From: Streptomyces sp. WMMB 322
Lineage (GTDB): Bacteria; Actinomycetota; Actinomycetes; Streptomycetales; Streptomycetaceae
Assembly (NCBI RefSeq): GCF_900090145.1
Contig: NZ_FMHI01000001.1
Coordinates: 744,001 to 808,000, forward strand
Direction: 5' to 3'
DNA length: 64,000 nucleotides
Below the pieces are notes generated by a model that saw only the letters and a list, made by a program, of their open reading frames with translations, searched no databases and was not told the DNA's origin. Positions 8,366 through 18,505 of this stretch are shown in pieces. The first letter of the stretch is position 1. The number at the start of each line of letters is the position of its first letter. The position numbers were made by a program, and so were the translations under genes.

Positions 8366-8642
8366 GGCACCAGTCCAGCCGGATACGTTTCTTACAGGGT
8401 CGATCCATACGGGAGCAGATACAACCGCAGCAGGCAGAGCGGACAGAGCGGGCGCCTGGGGAAAGCCGAACATCAGTGCCCGGCCGCCGCGCGGGGCGGG
8501 AGCCCGGGAAAGGCTTGAATTCGCGGGCGCACGCGGTTGCCGGAGGGGCGCATGGGCGCACGGCCGTGGTCGGGTGTTTCTGTCAGGCGGGTCACGGAGC
8601 GTGGAAGGCTGTGCCGCGTCCGTGCGCGGAGCGTTGCGGCGC

Positions 8643-8969
8643 CTACTGCGGGCCGCGCGGGTCGCGTCGCTGACGGCGCGGGGGCTGGCGCCGTCCGGGC
8701 CTGGGCGGAGAGGGGCGTTCGGACCGGGGCGTGGAACAGGTCGGACACCAGTAACCGACCCCCTGCGTGAAGGTCCAGCCCTGCTCCTCGAGGTAGGGGG
8801 CGGCGCGGGCGCTGCTGTGCAGGATGTGCCCGAAGAGGTCGTCCTCGATCGGCGGCGGAGGCTCGTCGATCACGAGGTCGAAGACGGCACGGGACGGACA
8901 GCCGACATCGTCACAGGCCAGGTAGAAGCGGACCGGTCCAGGTGCTTCCCCCTCGGTCATCAGACTCAT
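8643..8969 (-). CDS. Small hypothetical protein with possible zinc-binding cysteines
   Basis: 108 aa from ATG 8969; ATG 8960 is an alternative. The first 75 residues look like a folded domain with two Cys pairs (ACDDVGC near 19-24 and WCPTC near 74-77) that could bind zinc. The last 30 residues are Arg/Pro-rich. No family was recognised. The gene stands alone between the signalling protein and a divergent transporter. Confidence 0.6.
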   Translation of the reverse strand: MSLMTEGEAPGPVRFYLACDDVGCPSRAVFDLVIDEPPPPIEDDLFGHILHSSARAAPYLEEQGWTFTQGVGYWCPTCSTPRSERPSPPRPGRRQPPRRQRRDPRGPQ

Positions 8970-9361
8970 GTCCCAACGCTATTCAGCGCCGGGCGGGCGC
9001 GGTGGGGGTGTTGCGGAAGAGAGGCCGGAGGCTCCGCCTTTGGTGGTCATTCCGGCCACTGCGCCCGCGCGGCTGCGGTGCCCTCGCCCGCGACCCGTCG
9101 TGCGGGGCCCGTCGGTGCCGTCCGCGCCATTCGTGCCCTCCGTTCCCTCTGATCCGTCCGCGCCGTCTGATCCGTCCGGGCGTCGGCGCACCGTACGCGC
9201 GTCGGGGCCTTTGGGCCGCTCCGTGGGCAATCACCTGTGTCGCGGCCTCGCAGCCTCCCGGACCGGAACATCTGGGACATGCTGGGAGTCATCAGACGGA
9301 TACGCCGGATCCGGACGGCCCGCAGCGCACCGCGGGGCCCGCTCGAGCGCCGTGGAGTGGC
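8970..9361. repeat. Intergenic region with short degenerate repeats
   Basis: 392 bases between divergent genes. Around 9110-9185 a pyrimidine-rich stretch repeats variants of CTGATCCGTCC and GCCGTCCGCGCC. ORFs on both strands here are low-complexity and look non-coding. It presumably holds both promoters; I cannot place them. Confidence 0.4.
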
Positions 9362-10282
9362 ATGTCGATCATGGTCTACGTGTACGGCCTGGTCGGGGCC
9401 TGCTTTCTGGGCCTCGGGTTCGTACTCCAGCAGGAGGCCGCGGCCCGCGCCCCGCTGGCCGACATCCTCTCCTTCCGGCTGCTGCTGGACCTGATGAAGG
9501 TGCCGCGCTGGCTGCTGGGCATCGGCTTCATGGTGATCGGCCAGCTCCTCAGTGCCGCCGCACTGGCGCAGGGGGACGTCTCACGGGTCGTGCCTCTGCT
9601 GGCCACAAATCTTCTCTTCGCGATGGCGCTGGCACGGCGGATCAGCGGCCAGCGGCTCGGCGCCAGCGGCTGGGCGGGAGTGGTGCTGCTCAGCGGTGGC
9701 GTGGCCACATTCGTGGCTGCGGGGTCCCCGCAGGGCAACGACGACGCCCAGATCGGTGCTTTGCGGCGCTGGTTGGTGCTGGGGTCGGTGGTGGCGGTGG
9801 CCCTGGTGATGGTCGTGATCGCCCGTAATCTGCGTCTTGTCCAGGAGCCTCCCCTCCTGGCCGGCGCGGCCGGGGTGCTCTACGGAGTTCAGGACGCCCT
9901 GACCCGGGAGGCGAGCACGGTGTTCAGCGAGTCCGGCCTCGTCGGACTGGTCACGAGCTGGCAGCCGTACACCATCGTCACGTCGGCCGTCGTCGGGCTG
10001 GTGCTGGTGCAGAGCGCCTTCGAGGCCGGGGCACTGCGGCAGTCCCTGCCCGCGCTGACCGCCGCGGAGCCGCTGTCCGGGATCGCCTGCAGCATCGGGT
10101 TCCTCGGCGACACGGTGCGGTTGACGCCGCTGGCGGTCACCGCGGAGATCCTGGGGCTGGGCGCCGCCGTCGTAGGGGTTTTCATCCTGGGGCGGCATCC
10201 CGCGATGCCCACCGGACAGCCCGGCCCGGCCGGCCCTTCGGACGAGAGGCCCGCCTTCGACGACAGCGGCCGCCCGCGGTAG
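9362..10282 (+). CDS. DMT/EamA-like multi-spanning membrane transporter
   Basis: 306 aa with about nine to ten hydrophobic segments in two halves, the pattern of the drug/metabolite transporter superfamily (PF06027/EamA-like). The start is ATG 9362 (MSIMVYVYG), with GGAG just upstream; a further ATG at 9371 is possible. The C-terminus is a short Pro/Gly-rich hydrophilic tail. Substrate unknown. The gene is monocistronic and convergent with the DUF305 gene. Confidence 0.75.
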   Translation: MSIMVYVYGLVGACFLGLGFVLQQEAAARAPLADILSFRLLLDLMKVPRWLLGIGFMVIGQLLSAAALAQGDVSRVVPLLATNLLFAMALARRISGQRLGASGWAGVVLLSGGVATFVAAGSPQGNDDAQIGALRRWLVLGSVVAVALVMVVIARNLRLVQEPPLLAGAAGVLYGVQDALTREASTVFSESGLVGLVTSWQPYTIVTSAVVGLVLVQSAFEAGALRQSLPALTAAEPLSGIACSIGFLGDTVRLTPLAVTAEILGLGAAVVGVFILGRHPAMPTGQPGPAGPSDERPAFDDSGRPR

Positions 10283-10731
10283 CGGCCCTGGGGCGTGTCC
10301 GCCGAGCCGGGCCGGCGTCCCTCGGGCCGCGTCGCCTGAGCTCGCATCGCCCGAGCCCGCGTCCCCCGGAGGCCTGCGTCGTCCGTAGCGATGCCGCGTG
10401 GGCCGCAACGCGCCCGCGCTCGTGTCGCTCCCGTGCCCCTGCCGCCCCCTCCGCGCCCCTGCCCTGGCCCGCGGGTGATCTCGCTCCGCGCACCGAGGCT
10501 CCCCGCCCTCCGCACGCGCCGGACGCGGGGCGCGAGCGCGGGCCCCGCCGCCCGGTGACGCCGAGCGGGCGCAAGACGCATGTGTCATACATCTTGCGCC
10601 CGCGGGCTGCTCGTTGCGTCCGCGGACTGCTCCGGGGCTGCTGCTCGCCGGCGCCCCGCACATCAGGCGCCGCATGGGCGGAGCCGACGTACGAGGCGCC
10701 GGGCGCGCAGGGCCGGGCGCGGACGCGGGTG
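10283..10731. other. Convergent intergenic region with an inverted repeat
   Basis: 449 bases between two convergent genes, without a credible ORF. The only clear structure is the 12-bp inverted repeat at 10565-10603, listed separately. Confidence 0.45.
10565..10603. terminator. Perfect 12-bp inverted repeat, possible bidirectional terminator
   Basis: GCGGGCGCAAGA (10565-10576) pairs with TCTTGCGCCCGC (10592-10603) around a 15-base loop. The convergent setting fits a terminator. The long AT-richer loop and lack of a T run leave an operator or RNA element possible. Confidence 0.5.
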
Positions 10732-11379
<648 letters not shown>

Positions 11380-11467
11380 GGTTGTACTGCTCCTGCGTGT
11401 CGAAGAGTTGTCTGTTCCAGGTTCGCCTGATGCGGCGCCGGCCCGGGGGCCGCGCCGTGAGGCGCCC

Positions 11468-11962
11468 CTATATGCGCAGGAGTTGAAGCCGGTGCAGTGA
11501 GGGCGGGGCACGCTCGGTGCCGGTGTCCGGCCTGCACCGTCCGCCGGGGGCCGCCTCGTGCCGCGGAGCCGCGGCCGTGGTGGAGGCGGGGCCGTCCGTG
11601 CTGGGAGAGCCACTGGTTCCGGTCGCCGAACATGTCGCGTCCGCGTGGGAGACGTGCCCGTCCGTGCCGTCGCACTCGCACTGGTCCGCGTGCTGACCGC
11701 CGGGCCGGAGGCGCGAGCCGTCGTCGTGGACGCCGGCGTCGTGACCGCCCGCCGCAGCGGCCTCCGGTGCGGAGTGCGCCGCACTGTGCGGGTGAGCTTC
11801 GCCCGCGGGTACCGCGCCGAGGCCGTGCATCGTGAGCAGCCCGCACAGGACCACCATGATCAGCAACGGCAGGGCCCAGGCACGCCCCTGGAGGGCGGAG
11901 GCGGGACCCGGCGCGCGGTTGCTGATCACGGAGGCATCGTACGTTGACGGCTCCGGGCGCAT
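11468..11962 (-). CDS. His-rich small membrane protein (DUF6153-like)
   Basis: 164 aa frame from ATG 11962; GTG 11929 is an alternative start, and neither has a strong ribosome site. There is one hydrophobic segment (ALPLLIMVVLCGLLTMHGLG). An extracytoplasmic region rich in His, Ala, Gly and Asp follows, with Cys in QCECDG and ATC. From memory this layout matches DUF6153 proteins found beside DUF305 genes in Streptomyces. A role in binding or handling metal at the surface is inferred from composition and neighbour. Confidence 0.65.
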   Translation of the reverse strand: MRPEPSTYDASVISNRAPGPASALQGRAWALPLLIMVVLCGLLTMHGLGAVPAGEAHPHSAAHSAPEAAAAGGHDAGVHDDGSRLRPGGQHADQCECDGTDGHVSHADATCSATGTSGSPSTDGPASTTAAAPRHEAAPGGRCRPDTGTERAPPSLHRLQLLRI

Positions 11963-12122
11963 GCCGGGTTGTATCCGACGGCAGAAGTTCCGGCGGGTGC
12001 CGCCCTGCCGGCGGCGCCGAGGTCCCGGGGGCAGCCGGCCCCGGCAGAAACGCCTCCCGGAGACCTCCCGGAAGCCTGCCGAGCCCCTCCCGCGTCCGGC
12101 CCACCGGCGTCACGATGGCCTC

Positions 12123-12530
12123 ATGAGAGACGAACCGATCGATCTGCACACCGCCCTCGCCGCCTTCGACCAGCTGTGGAGCCCGCGCATCGTCACCCGG
12201 GTCAACGACTACGACGTCCGGATCGCCAAGGTGGCGGGGGAGCACCTGTGGCACGCGCACGAGGACACCGACGAGTTCTTCCTCGTACTCGACGGAGAGC
12301 TGAGCATCGCGCTGCGCGACGGTGACGGCGCAGCCGATACCGGCGGGCGGACGGTGGTGCTCGGCACGGGGGCCGTCTTCGTCGTCCCGCGCGGTGTGGA
12401 GCACAAGCCGTCCTCGGCGGACGGCGCCTCGCTGCTCCTCTTCGAACCCGCCGGCACTTCGTCCGTCGGCGACCGGCACGAGCCCGTCCCCGGACACGTC
12501 GACGCCACCACCGGGCACCCCCTCGGCTGA
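12123..12530 (+). CDS. Cupin-domain protein
   Basis: 135 aa from ATG 12123 (MRDEPIDLH). It is a single small beta-barrel cupin. Motif 1 is seen as LWHAHEDTDEFFLVLDGEL, with the two His and the Glu that bind metal. Motif 2 is the later GAVFVVPRGVEHKP with its His. Such proteins are often dioxygenase-like, isomerase-like or sensory; no substrate can be assigned. It seems monocistronic, with 160 bases between it and the divergent His-rich gene. Confidence 0.85.
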   Translation: MRDEPIDLHTALAAFDQLWSPRIVTRVNDYDVRIAKVAGEHLWHAHEDTDEFFLVLDGELSIALRDGDGAADTGGRTVVLGTGAVFVVPRGVEHKPSSADGASLLLFEPAGTSSVGDRHEPVPGHVDATTGHPLG

Positions 12531-13220
12531 CGGGGGTGCCGGCCGCGATCGCTCCGTGGCTGAACGCACCGGCACACGGAGGCGTCGAGGCGGCTCCCGC
12601 GGCGTGCGCCGGCGTCCCCCTCTGCCGCCACGCCTGCGCCGGCAAGCACGAGTTGCAGCAGCAGGCACCCGAACTGCCCGTCGTCGGCGCTGTGTTCGTC
12701 GTCCGTGGTTCCGCGGGCCCGCCGTGTGCGGAGTACCCGGTACGGTCACCTCGCCGGCAAGGCGGGCGGGCAGCGACGGCACCGGGTGCGGGCGCGGCAC
12801 ACGGGACCGCTCGCCGCGCTCGGCGTGCGGCGGGCGTCCCACCAAGGGCCCGGGGAGCGGCTCTTGGGGCCTTGCGCCGCCTCCGGCGGGGGCTCCTCGG
12901 CGGCTGCGTGGCCCGGACGGTCGTCGACCTCGCACCGGTGACACTCCTCACCGTCGTGGGCGCCGCACGTGCTTCCGCGGCAGCCGTGCCGGTGCGCGGC
13001 TCCCACGGGGCCCCGGACCGGGGGCTTTTCAGCCTTTCGGGGCAACGCCCCGGGTTTCGGAACGGCGCGTCGGGAAAGCCCGGAGAGCCGGTACAAGAAC
13101 GGAACCAAGCCGGAACCACGCCCCACTTTTCTTCGTTCTTGACACTGGAGTAGCGTGCTGTTTTTGCTAACGCATTACTCTGAAGGCTAGTGCCGTGCCG
13201 TACGGCCATGGAGGAGTGAG
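12531..13220. other. Long intergenic region, no confident gene; promoter of the YccA gene at right end
   Basis: 690 bases. Open frames exist on both strands, but all are Arg/Ala/Pro-rich shadows with no recognisable domain. At the right end TTGACA (13139-13144) is a good -35, but no matching -10 at standard spacing is obvious. A small GGGGCAACGCCCC hairpin occurs near 13040. The region may contain a decayed gene, but I cannot show it. Confidence 0.4.
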
Positions 13221-14081
13221 ATGAGGAGCAGCAACCCGGTCTTCTCGCGACGGGGGTTCAGCCGCTCAGGCGGCTATGCCGGTTTCGACGCCGGCCAGCA
13301 GCCGCAGGCCGGGAACCCGTACGCGACGAACAACCCCTACGCGAACAACCCTTACGCCCAGCAGCAGACGCAGGCAGTCGGTCAGCCCCAGGGGGCTCCG
13401 CCCGCCGCCCCGCCGCAGACCGGCGTCATGACGATGGACGACGTCGTCGCCCGCACCGGTATGACGGTGGGCCTCGTCGTCGTCATGGCCGCAGTGGCCT
13501 GGATCACCGATCTGGCCCTGCCGCTCGCCATCGGTGCCGGCCTCGTCGCGATGGTGCTGGCCCTCGTCCAGTCCTTCAAGCGCAAGGCCGTGCCCGCGCT
13601 GATCCTGGCGTACGCGGCGCTGGAAGGTCTCTTCCTCGGCGCGATCAGCAACTTCGTCGACAGCTACATCGCGGACGGCGCGGCCATGCAGGCCGTGCTG
13701 GGGACCATGGCGGTCTTCACCGCGGTGCTGGTGATGTACAAGACCCGGATCATCCGGGTCAACAGGCGCTTCTACCGCTTCGCGATGGCCGCCGCCATCG
13801 GCTTCGTGATGCTGATGATGGTGAACCTGCTGTTCGCGGTCTTCGGCGGCGGTGACGGTCTCGGCTTCCGCAGCGGCGCGATGGGCGTCCTGTTCGGTGT
13901 CGTCGGCATCCTGATCGGCGCTCTGTTCCTGGCGCTCGATTTCAAGCAGGTCGAGGACGGCATCTCCTACGGCGCTCCCCGTGAGGAGTCCTGGCTGGCC
14001 GCCTTCGGCCTGACCCTGACCCTCGTGTGGATCTACCTGGAGTTCCTGCGACTGATCGCGATCCTTCAGGGCAACGACTGA
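13221..14081 (+). CDS. Bax inhibitor-1/YccA family membrane protein
   Basis: 286 aa; ATG 13221 sits behind GGAGGAG. The N-terminal 65 residues are a hydrophilic Asn/Pro/Tyr/Gln-rich tail with NPYA repeats (NPYATNNPYANNPYAQ). Seven hydrophobic segments typical of the YccA/BI-1 family follow, ending WIYLEFLRLIAIL. Members are calcium-leak or protease-modulating membrane proteins; the function in actinomycetes is unknown. A strong hairpin terminator follows directly. Confidence 0.9.
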   Translation: MRSSNPVFSRRGFSRSGGYAGFDAGQQPQAGNPYATNNPYANNPYAQQQTQAVGQPQGAPPAAPPQTGVMTMDDVVARTGMTVGLVVVMAAVAWITDLALPLAIGAGLVAMVLALVQSFKRKAVPALILAYAALEGLFLGAISNFVDSYIADGAAMQAVLGTMAVFTAVLVMYKTRIIRVNRRFYRFAMAAAIGFVMLMMVNLLFAVFGGGDGLGFRSGAMGVLFGVVGILIGALFLALDFKQVEDGISYGAPREESWLAAFGLTLTLVWIYLEFLRLIAILQGND

Positions 14082-14090
14082 CGGACGCGG

Positions 14091-14131
14091 CGAAGGGGCC
14101 CGGAGGCGGTGACGCCTCGCGGGCCCCTTCG
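14091..14131 (+). terminator. Hairpin terminator after the YccA gene
   Basis: CGAAGGGGCCC (14091-14101) pairs with GGGCCCCTTCG (14121-14131). An inner stem GAGGCG/CGCCTC closes a GTGA loop. There is no T tract, as is common in these genomes. Confidence 0.75.
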
Positions 14132-14215
14132 TATGTGCTGATTCGAATGTGAGAAGTCGCAGGTTGCGGATCCGGATGGGCTCCGGAAGAGAGCCGGCGG
14201 GTTCTGGAGAGCCGG

Positions 14216-14443
14216 TTACAGGTGGCGCGCTGCGCGCCGCAGGTCGTACTCGTGAATGATCGCCTTCGCGTGGCCGTAAGCGAGGTTGTGCTCGCCGCGC
14301 AGCCAGCTCACCTTCTCCTCGAAGCGGAAGAGAGAAGGGCCTTCATCGACGGTCCGCAGCCATTCGGATACTTCACGGCCTGTGCAGTGAGGGATGCGGG
14401 TGAGCATGTTCCGGTGGGTCTCTTCGGAGAAGATCTGGGACAT
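14216..14443 (-). CDS. DUF4287-like small protein
   Basis: 75 aa from ATG 14443 (MSQIFSEETHRN), with GGAGG 7 bases upstream; the longer frame upstream is unsupported. Sequence features such as HCTGREVSEWLRTVDEG and LAYGHAKAIIHEYDLRR fit the DUF4287 family of small helical proteins, sometimes found fused to DUF5655. Function unknown; probably cytosolic. Monocistronic. Confidence 0.75.
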   Translation of the reverse strand: MSQIFSEETHRNMLTRIPHCTGREVSEWLRTVDEGPSLFRFEEKVSWLRGEHNLAYGHAKAIIHEYDLRRAARHL

Positions 14444-14541
14444 CGGCGCCTCCGGACGCTGCCTTATGGAGTCCTTCCCGCCAAGGTGCCTGAGTGTGAG
14501 GACGATGGCAACAGTCCCGCGGGGGCGCATACGCTTGCGAG

Positions 14542-14880
14542 GTGCTCGATACAGCCCCTTTGATCTCCGCGGTCCAGCCGGCCGCGGACCGTCTCAGGAC
14601 GCTTCCGGAGAGCGCTCTGCGCAGGGGCGCGGCGGCCGAAGGACTGGCCCTGGCACGCGAGTTGGCGGTCAGGGCGCAGCGTCTGGAGTTCCCGGGCCGC
14701 CCTCCGTCGGAGCTGCCCGACGTGGGTGTTTTCGCCGTCGGCGACCAGCTGTTGGTGGCGGCACACGATCTGGCGGAAATTCTTTGCGAAGTTGACGCCG
14801 ATCATGAACTGACCGACGCCGTCGCCCTGGTTCAGCTCGCCACCGTGCGTATCGCCGCGGCTGCTACCGGGAAGCGATGA
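14542..14880 (+). CDS. Conserved hypothetical protein, 112 aa
   Basis: GTG start at 14542. An all-helical-looking Leu/Ala-rich protein without membrane spans or known motifs (ELPDVGVFAVGDQLLVAAHDLAEIL). Coding character and unbroken length support a real gene. Its 3-prime end overlaps that of the convergent gene by 17 bases. Confidence 0.65.
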   Translation: MLDTAPLISAVQPAADRLRTLPESALRRGAAAEGLALARELAVRAQRLEFPGRPPSELPDVGVFAVGDQLLVAAHDLAEILCEVDADHELTDAVALVQLATVRIAAAATGKR

Positions 14881-15772
14881 CCCGGTCCGCGAGGAGATAG
14901 GCGGTGCGGCCCTCCCCGTAGGCGAAGGTCAGGGCGTACGCGCCGGAGACGGTGGAGCCCCCCATCAGCACCGGGACGTCCCCTTCCCGCAGCGCCGCGC
15001 ACAGGGCCTCCGCCGTCTCGCGGTGGCCGGGGGAGAGGCACACCGTTGTGCCGTCCTGGAAGAGGTAGACGTCCAGCGTGCCCAGCGGGCCCTGCCGCAC
15101 GTCCGAGAGCGGCGTACGGGCGTCCGCCAGCTCCGCCAGCCGCCCCACGGTGCGCTCGTGACCGGCGGCGTTCCCGGAGCGCAGGGACGTCTGCGCGGGG
15201 ACGGCGGGTTCGCCGCGGAGCGTGAAGTCCGGCTCCGAAGGGTGACGCCGGCGGGCGGCGGCCACATCGGGAGTCTCCTGCCCGTCGTCCGCGCCGCGCT
15301 GCTCCAGGGATTCCACCGGTTCGAGACCGTTCTCGCCCGCGCCGCGCTCCATCTGCCGGGGTACGAAGATTCCCGGCTCGGGCATGGTGTGGTCGCGCAT
15401 TCCGCGCAGGGTCTCCAGCACCTCGTCGTCGAGGCGGCCCCTGAGCAGTGCGTCCAGGACGGGAGCGATCTCGTACTCCGTGCCGCGCCCGGCCAGCGTC
15501 GCGTCCTCGTCCGCGCCGTGCGTGCCCGAGTCCTGCGACGCCCACACGGCGCGGGCCTCCGCCAGCTCACGTTCGCGTTCCTCCGCGATCGCCTCGACGA
15601 CGATGCTTCGGATCTCCTCGGCGGAACGCGCGCGCGGAACCCTTGCCCCGTGGGCACCCTGCTCGCACTCCTCGAGACGCCGGCGCAGGCCGCGCGCCGA
15701 GTGCAGGGCGGCGCCCCCGACCGCGGCGGCCGTGACCGCGGTCGCGAGCAGCAGCAGAGATATCGGGCTCAC
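14864..15772 (-). CDS. Membrane-anchored conserved hypothetical protein
   Basis: 302 aa from GTG 15772 (SPISLLLLATAV), with AGGAGA 7-8 bases upstream. It has an N-terminal transmembrane anchor (about 3-22), then a charged helical stretch likely to form a coiled coil (LRRRLEECEQ, EEIRSIVVEAIAEERERELAEA). A variable middle and a C-terminal globular domain (TLDVYLFQDGTTVCLSPGHRE ending ADRVIASR) follow. No family was recognised. The upstream frame extension has no ribosome site and is not used. Confidence 0.75.
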   Translation of the reverse strand: MSPISLLLLATAVTAAAVGGAALHSARGLRRRLEECEQGAHGARVPRARSAEEIRSIVVEAIAEERERELAEARAVWASQDSGTHGADEDATLAGRGTEYEIAPVLDALLRGRLDDEVLETLRGMRDHTMPEPGIFVPRQMERGAGENGLEPVESLEQRGADDGQETPDVAAARRRHPSEPDFTLRGEPAVPAQTSLRSGNAAGHERTVGRLAELADARTPLSDVRQGPLGTLDVYLFQDGTTVCLSPGHRETAEALCAALREGDVPVLMGGSTVSGAYALTFAYGEGRTAYLLADRVIASR

Positions 15773-16046
15773 TGACGTTCTCCTGGTTCCGTTGGTCCCC
15801 CCGGACGTTGTATCGGGACTCCCCGGCTTCCTCCCTGGGCCCACCCCCCTGGGGCCCACCCCCTCGGGCATCTTCCGGAAGGCCGGAGGAGAAGCCGGGG
15901 GAACAGCGTGAAAGAAGCCCGGGGCGAGTCGACCGTAGTCCCAAACGTCGTGAATAGGACAGAGGTGAACTGCAACCTCCGGCACCCCGCCCGGCGTGAG
16001 CAGGAGAAACGCTCAGCACCAGGGGGATAAATCACATCCCGGGACG

Positions 16047-17264
16047 TCAGCTGAGGCGTTCCAGCACCATCGCCATGCCCTGGCCGCCGCCCACGCACAT
16101 GGTCTCCAGGCCGAACTGCTTGTCGTGCCAGCGCAGCGAGTTGAGCAGCGTCGTGGTGATGCGGGCGCCGGTCATGCCGAAGGGGTGGCCGACGGCGATC
16201 GCGCCTCCGTTGACGTTGAGCTTGTCCAGGTCGATGCCGAGGTCCTGGTAGGACGGGATGACCTGGGCGGCGAACGCCTCGTTGATCTCGACGAGATCGA
16301 TGTCGCCGATCGTCATTCCGGCACGCGCCAGGGCCTGCTTGCTGGCCTCGACCGGGCCGTAACCCATGATCTCGGGGGAGAGGCCGGAGACTCCGGTGGA
16401 CACGATGCGCGCCAGCGGCGTCAGACCCAGCTCGCGCGCCTTGGTGTCGGACATGACGACCAGTGCGGCCGCACCGTCGTTGAGCGGGCAGCAGTTGCCG
16501 GCGGTGACCAGCCCGTCGGGACGGAAGACGGGCTTGAGCCCCTCGACGCCCTCGAGGGTCACGCCGGCGCGCGGACCGTCGTCCTTGGCGACCGTGCCGT
16601 CCGGCGTGGTCACCGGCGTGATCTCCCGCTCCCAGAAGCCGTCGGCGATGGCCTTCTCCGCCAGGTTCTGCGAGCGGACCCCGAACTCGTCCATCTCCCT
16701 GCGGGTGATGCCCTTGTGGCGGGCCAGGTTCTCCGCGGTCTGCCCCATGGCGATGTAGACGTCCGGCACCTGGCCGTTCCCGCGCGGGTCCTCCCAGTCC
16801 GATCCGCCCTTCTCGGCGCGCTCGGCGGTACGGGCCTCGGCGTCGGCGAAGAGCGGGTTGTGCGTGCCGGGCATCCCGTCCGAACTCCCGTTGACGGAAC
16901 GGGAGACGGCCTCCACGCCCGCCGAGATGAACACATCGCCCTCGCCCGCCTTGATGGCGTGCATCGCCATGCGGGTCGTCTGCAGCGACGAGGAGCAGTA
17001 GCGGGTGATGGTGCAGCCCGGCAGGTGGTCCATGCCCATCTGCACGGCGACGACGCGACCCAGGTTGTGTCCCTGTTCGCCGCCGGGCAGGCCGCAGCCG
17101 AGCATCAGGTCGTCGATCCGGGAGGGATCCAGCTCCGGTACCTGATCGAGCGCGGCCTTCACGATCTGCGCGGTCAGGTCGTCGGGCCGTACGTCCTTCA
17201 GCGACCCCTTGAAGGCGCGTCCGATGGGCGAGCGGGCGGCAGAGACGATCACTGCTTCGGGCAT
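16047..17264 (-). CDS. Thiolase (acetyl-CoA acetyltransferase)
   Basis: 405 aa, full length for thiolase. It condenses or cleaves acyl-CoA thioesters (beta-oxidation or acetoacetyl-CoA formation). The nucleophilic Cys is in RYCSSSLQT (about 90). The later signatures [23 protein letters not shown] (catalytic His) and CVGGGQGMA (second catalytic Cys) are all present. ATG 17264 is preferred over the adjacent GTG 17267. It is a single gene flanked by an envelope-type hypothetical and an SGNH hydrolase, so no specific pathway is implied. Confidence 0.93.
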   Translation of the reverse strand: MPEAVIVSAARSPIGRAFKGSLKDVRPDDLTAQIVKAALDQVPELDPSRIDDLMLGCGLPGGEQGHNLGRVVAVQMGMDHLPGCTITRYCSSSLQTTRMAMHAIKAGEGDVFISAGVEAVSRSVNGSSDGMPGTHNPLFADAEARTAERAEKGGSDWEDPRGNGQVPDVYIAMGQTAENLARHKGITRREMDEFGVRSQNLAEKAIADGFWEREITPVTTPDGTVAKDDGPRAGVTLEGVEGLKPVFRPDGLVTAGNCCPLNDGAAALVVMSDTKARELGLTPLARIVSTGVSGLSPEIMGYGPVEASKQALARAGMTIGDIDLVEINEAFAAQVIPSYQDLGIDLDKLNVNGGAIAVGHPFGMTGARITTTLLNSLRWHDKQFGLETMCVGGGQGMAMVLERLS

Positions 17265-17476
17265 CACGGCTCCAGAGGGTCGTCGGCAGAGCGGTTTACC
17301 TGCGGGAAGCTACCTCCCCGTAGCCCCGGGGTCACGGGCTGCACGGTGTGATGCCGGACTCTTTTCTAAGCGCTTGCTTTTTCGTTGCCCGGTGGCGACG
17401 GGGTGAACCCCCGCCGCAGGCACCCCGGCCTCGCGCCCCGGGCGGGAGGGGGCCGCCCGGGGCGGGCCGGGGTTGG

Positions 17477-18505
17477 TCAGAGCGCCTCCTCGTGCGCCGC
17501 CTCGACCTCCTCCGCCGGAGGCAGCCGGCGCCGCCGGCGGTGCTTGAGGAGGGCCCACGGGCCGCGGACCGCCGTGACCTCCGTGCCGCCCTCGGCGACG
17601 GCCTCGGCCGCCGCCCGCGCCACCGGCAGGATGCTCTCCCGCCGCGCCGCGTCCGGCCCTTCGTCCTCCGTCGGCCACAGGCCCAGCGAGGCGCACAGGG
17701 TCGGCAGGATCGCCATCGCGGCGGTCGCGTAACCCTCCGCCGAGGGGTGGTAGTTGTCCGGGCCGAACAGTTCGCGGGGATGTGCGGCGAACTCGGGGCC
17801 GAGCAGGTCGCCGAGCGAGACCGTACGGGCGCCCTCCTCGACCACGGCGATGGTCTGTGCCGCGGCGAGCTGGCGGCTCAGGCGCCGCGCGACCCAGCGC
17901 AGGGGCTGGCCGACGGGCTCCACGGAACCCAGGTCGGGGCACGTTCCGACGACCACTTCGCACCCGGCGGTGCGCAGCCGCGCCACCGCGTCCGACAGGA
18001 GCCGCACCGCTCGGGAGGGCGGCATCCGGTGCGTGACGTCGTTGGCGCCGATCATGATGACGCAGACGTCGGGCGCGTGGTCGAGGTCCTGCTCGCTCAG
18101 CAGCAGTGTGACCTGGCGCTCCAGGTCGTCGGACTGGGCGCCCGGCAGGGCCACGTTGCGCAGCTCCACGGGCCGTTCGGCGACGGCCGCGAGCGCGGAG
18201 GCCAGCAGGGCGCCCGGGGTCTGGCGGGGGAGGTGCACTCCCTGGCCGGCCGCCGTGGAGTCGCCGAGGAAGCCCAGCCGTACGGCACGCCCCGGGTGCT
18301 GTCCCGCGAAGGCGGCGCCGTAGACGCCGTCGGCCTTGGGCGGGTCGTCGTCCGAGACGCCGATCTTCCGCTTGGCGAGCTGGGCCTCGGCGAACAGCAG
18401 CCCGACGGCGGCGCCTCCGAGCAGGCTGAGGCCGCCGCTGCCGTACGCGGCCGCGGTCGCGATCCGTCGTGCCACTCTTGCGCTGGCCGCCTTCGACATC
18501 GGCAT
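17477..18505 (-). CDS. SGNH/GDSL-type esterase, membrane-anchored
   Basis: 342 aa from ATG 18505 (MPMSKAAS); 18499 is possible. An N-terminal hydrophobic anchor (GGLSLLGGAAVGLLFAEA, about 22-40) precedes the hydrolase domain. Block I is LGFLGDSTAAG with the catalytic Ser; block III is MIGANDVTH with the oxyanion Asn; block V is DNYHPS with the Asp and His. The C-terminus is basic and Glu-rich. It likely acts on lipids or esters at the membrane; substrate unknown. It is divergent from the cystathionine beta-synthase gene. Confidence 0.87.
   Translation of the reverse strand: MPMSKAASARVARRIATAAAYGSGGLSLLGGAAVGLLFAEAQLAKRKIGVSDDDPPKADGVYGAAFAGQHPGRAVRLGFLGDSTAAGQGVHLPRQTPGALLASALAAVAERPVELRNVALPGAQSDDLERQVTLLLSEQDLDHAPDVCVIMIGANDVTHRMPPSRAVRLLSDAVARLRTAGCEVVVGTCPDLGSVEPVGQPLRWVARRLSRQLAAAQTIAVVEEGARTVSLGDLLGPEFAAHPRELFGPDNYHPSAEGYATAAMAILPTLCASLGLWPTEDEGPDAARRESILPVARAAAEAVAEGGTEVTAVRGPWALLKHRRRRRLPPAEEVEAAHEEAL

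Noticed and set aside
12202..13209. Minus-strand frames across the 690-base gap
   Set aside because: They are Arg/Ala/Pro-rich and partly antisense to the cupin gene, with no ribosome site or motif.
15950..15960. A third GTGAATAG string resembling the hut/RpiR half-site
   Set aside because: No matching half-site lies at the N12 spacing, so it is not the same operator.
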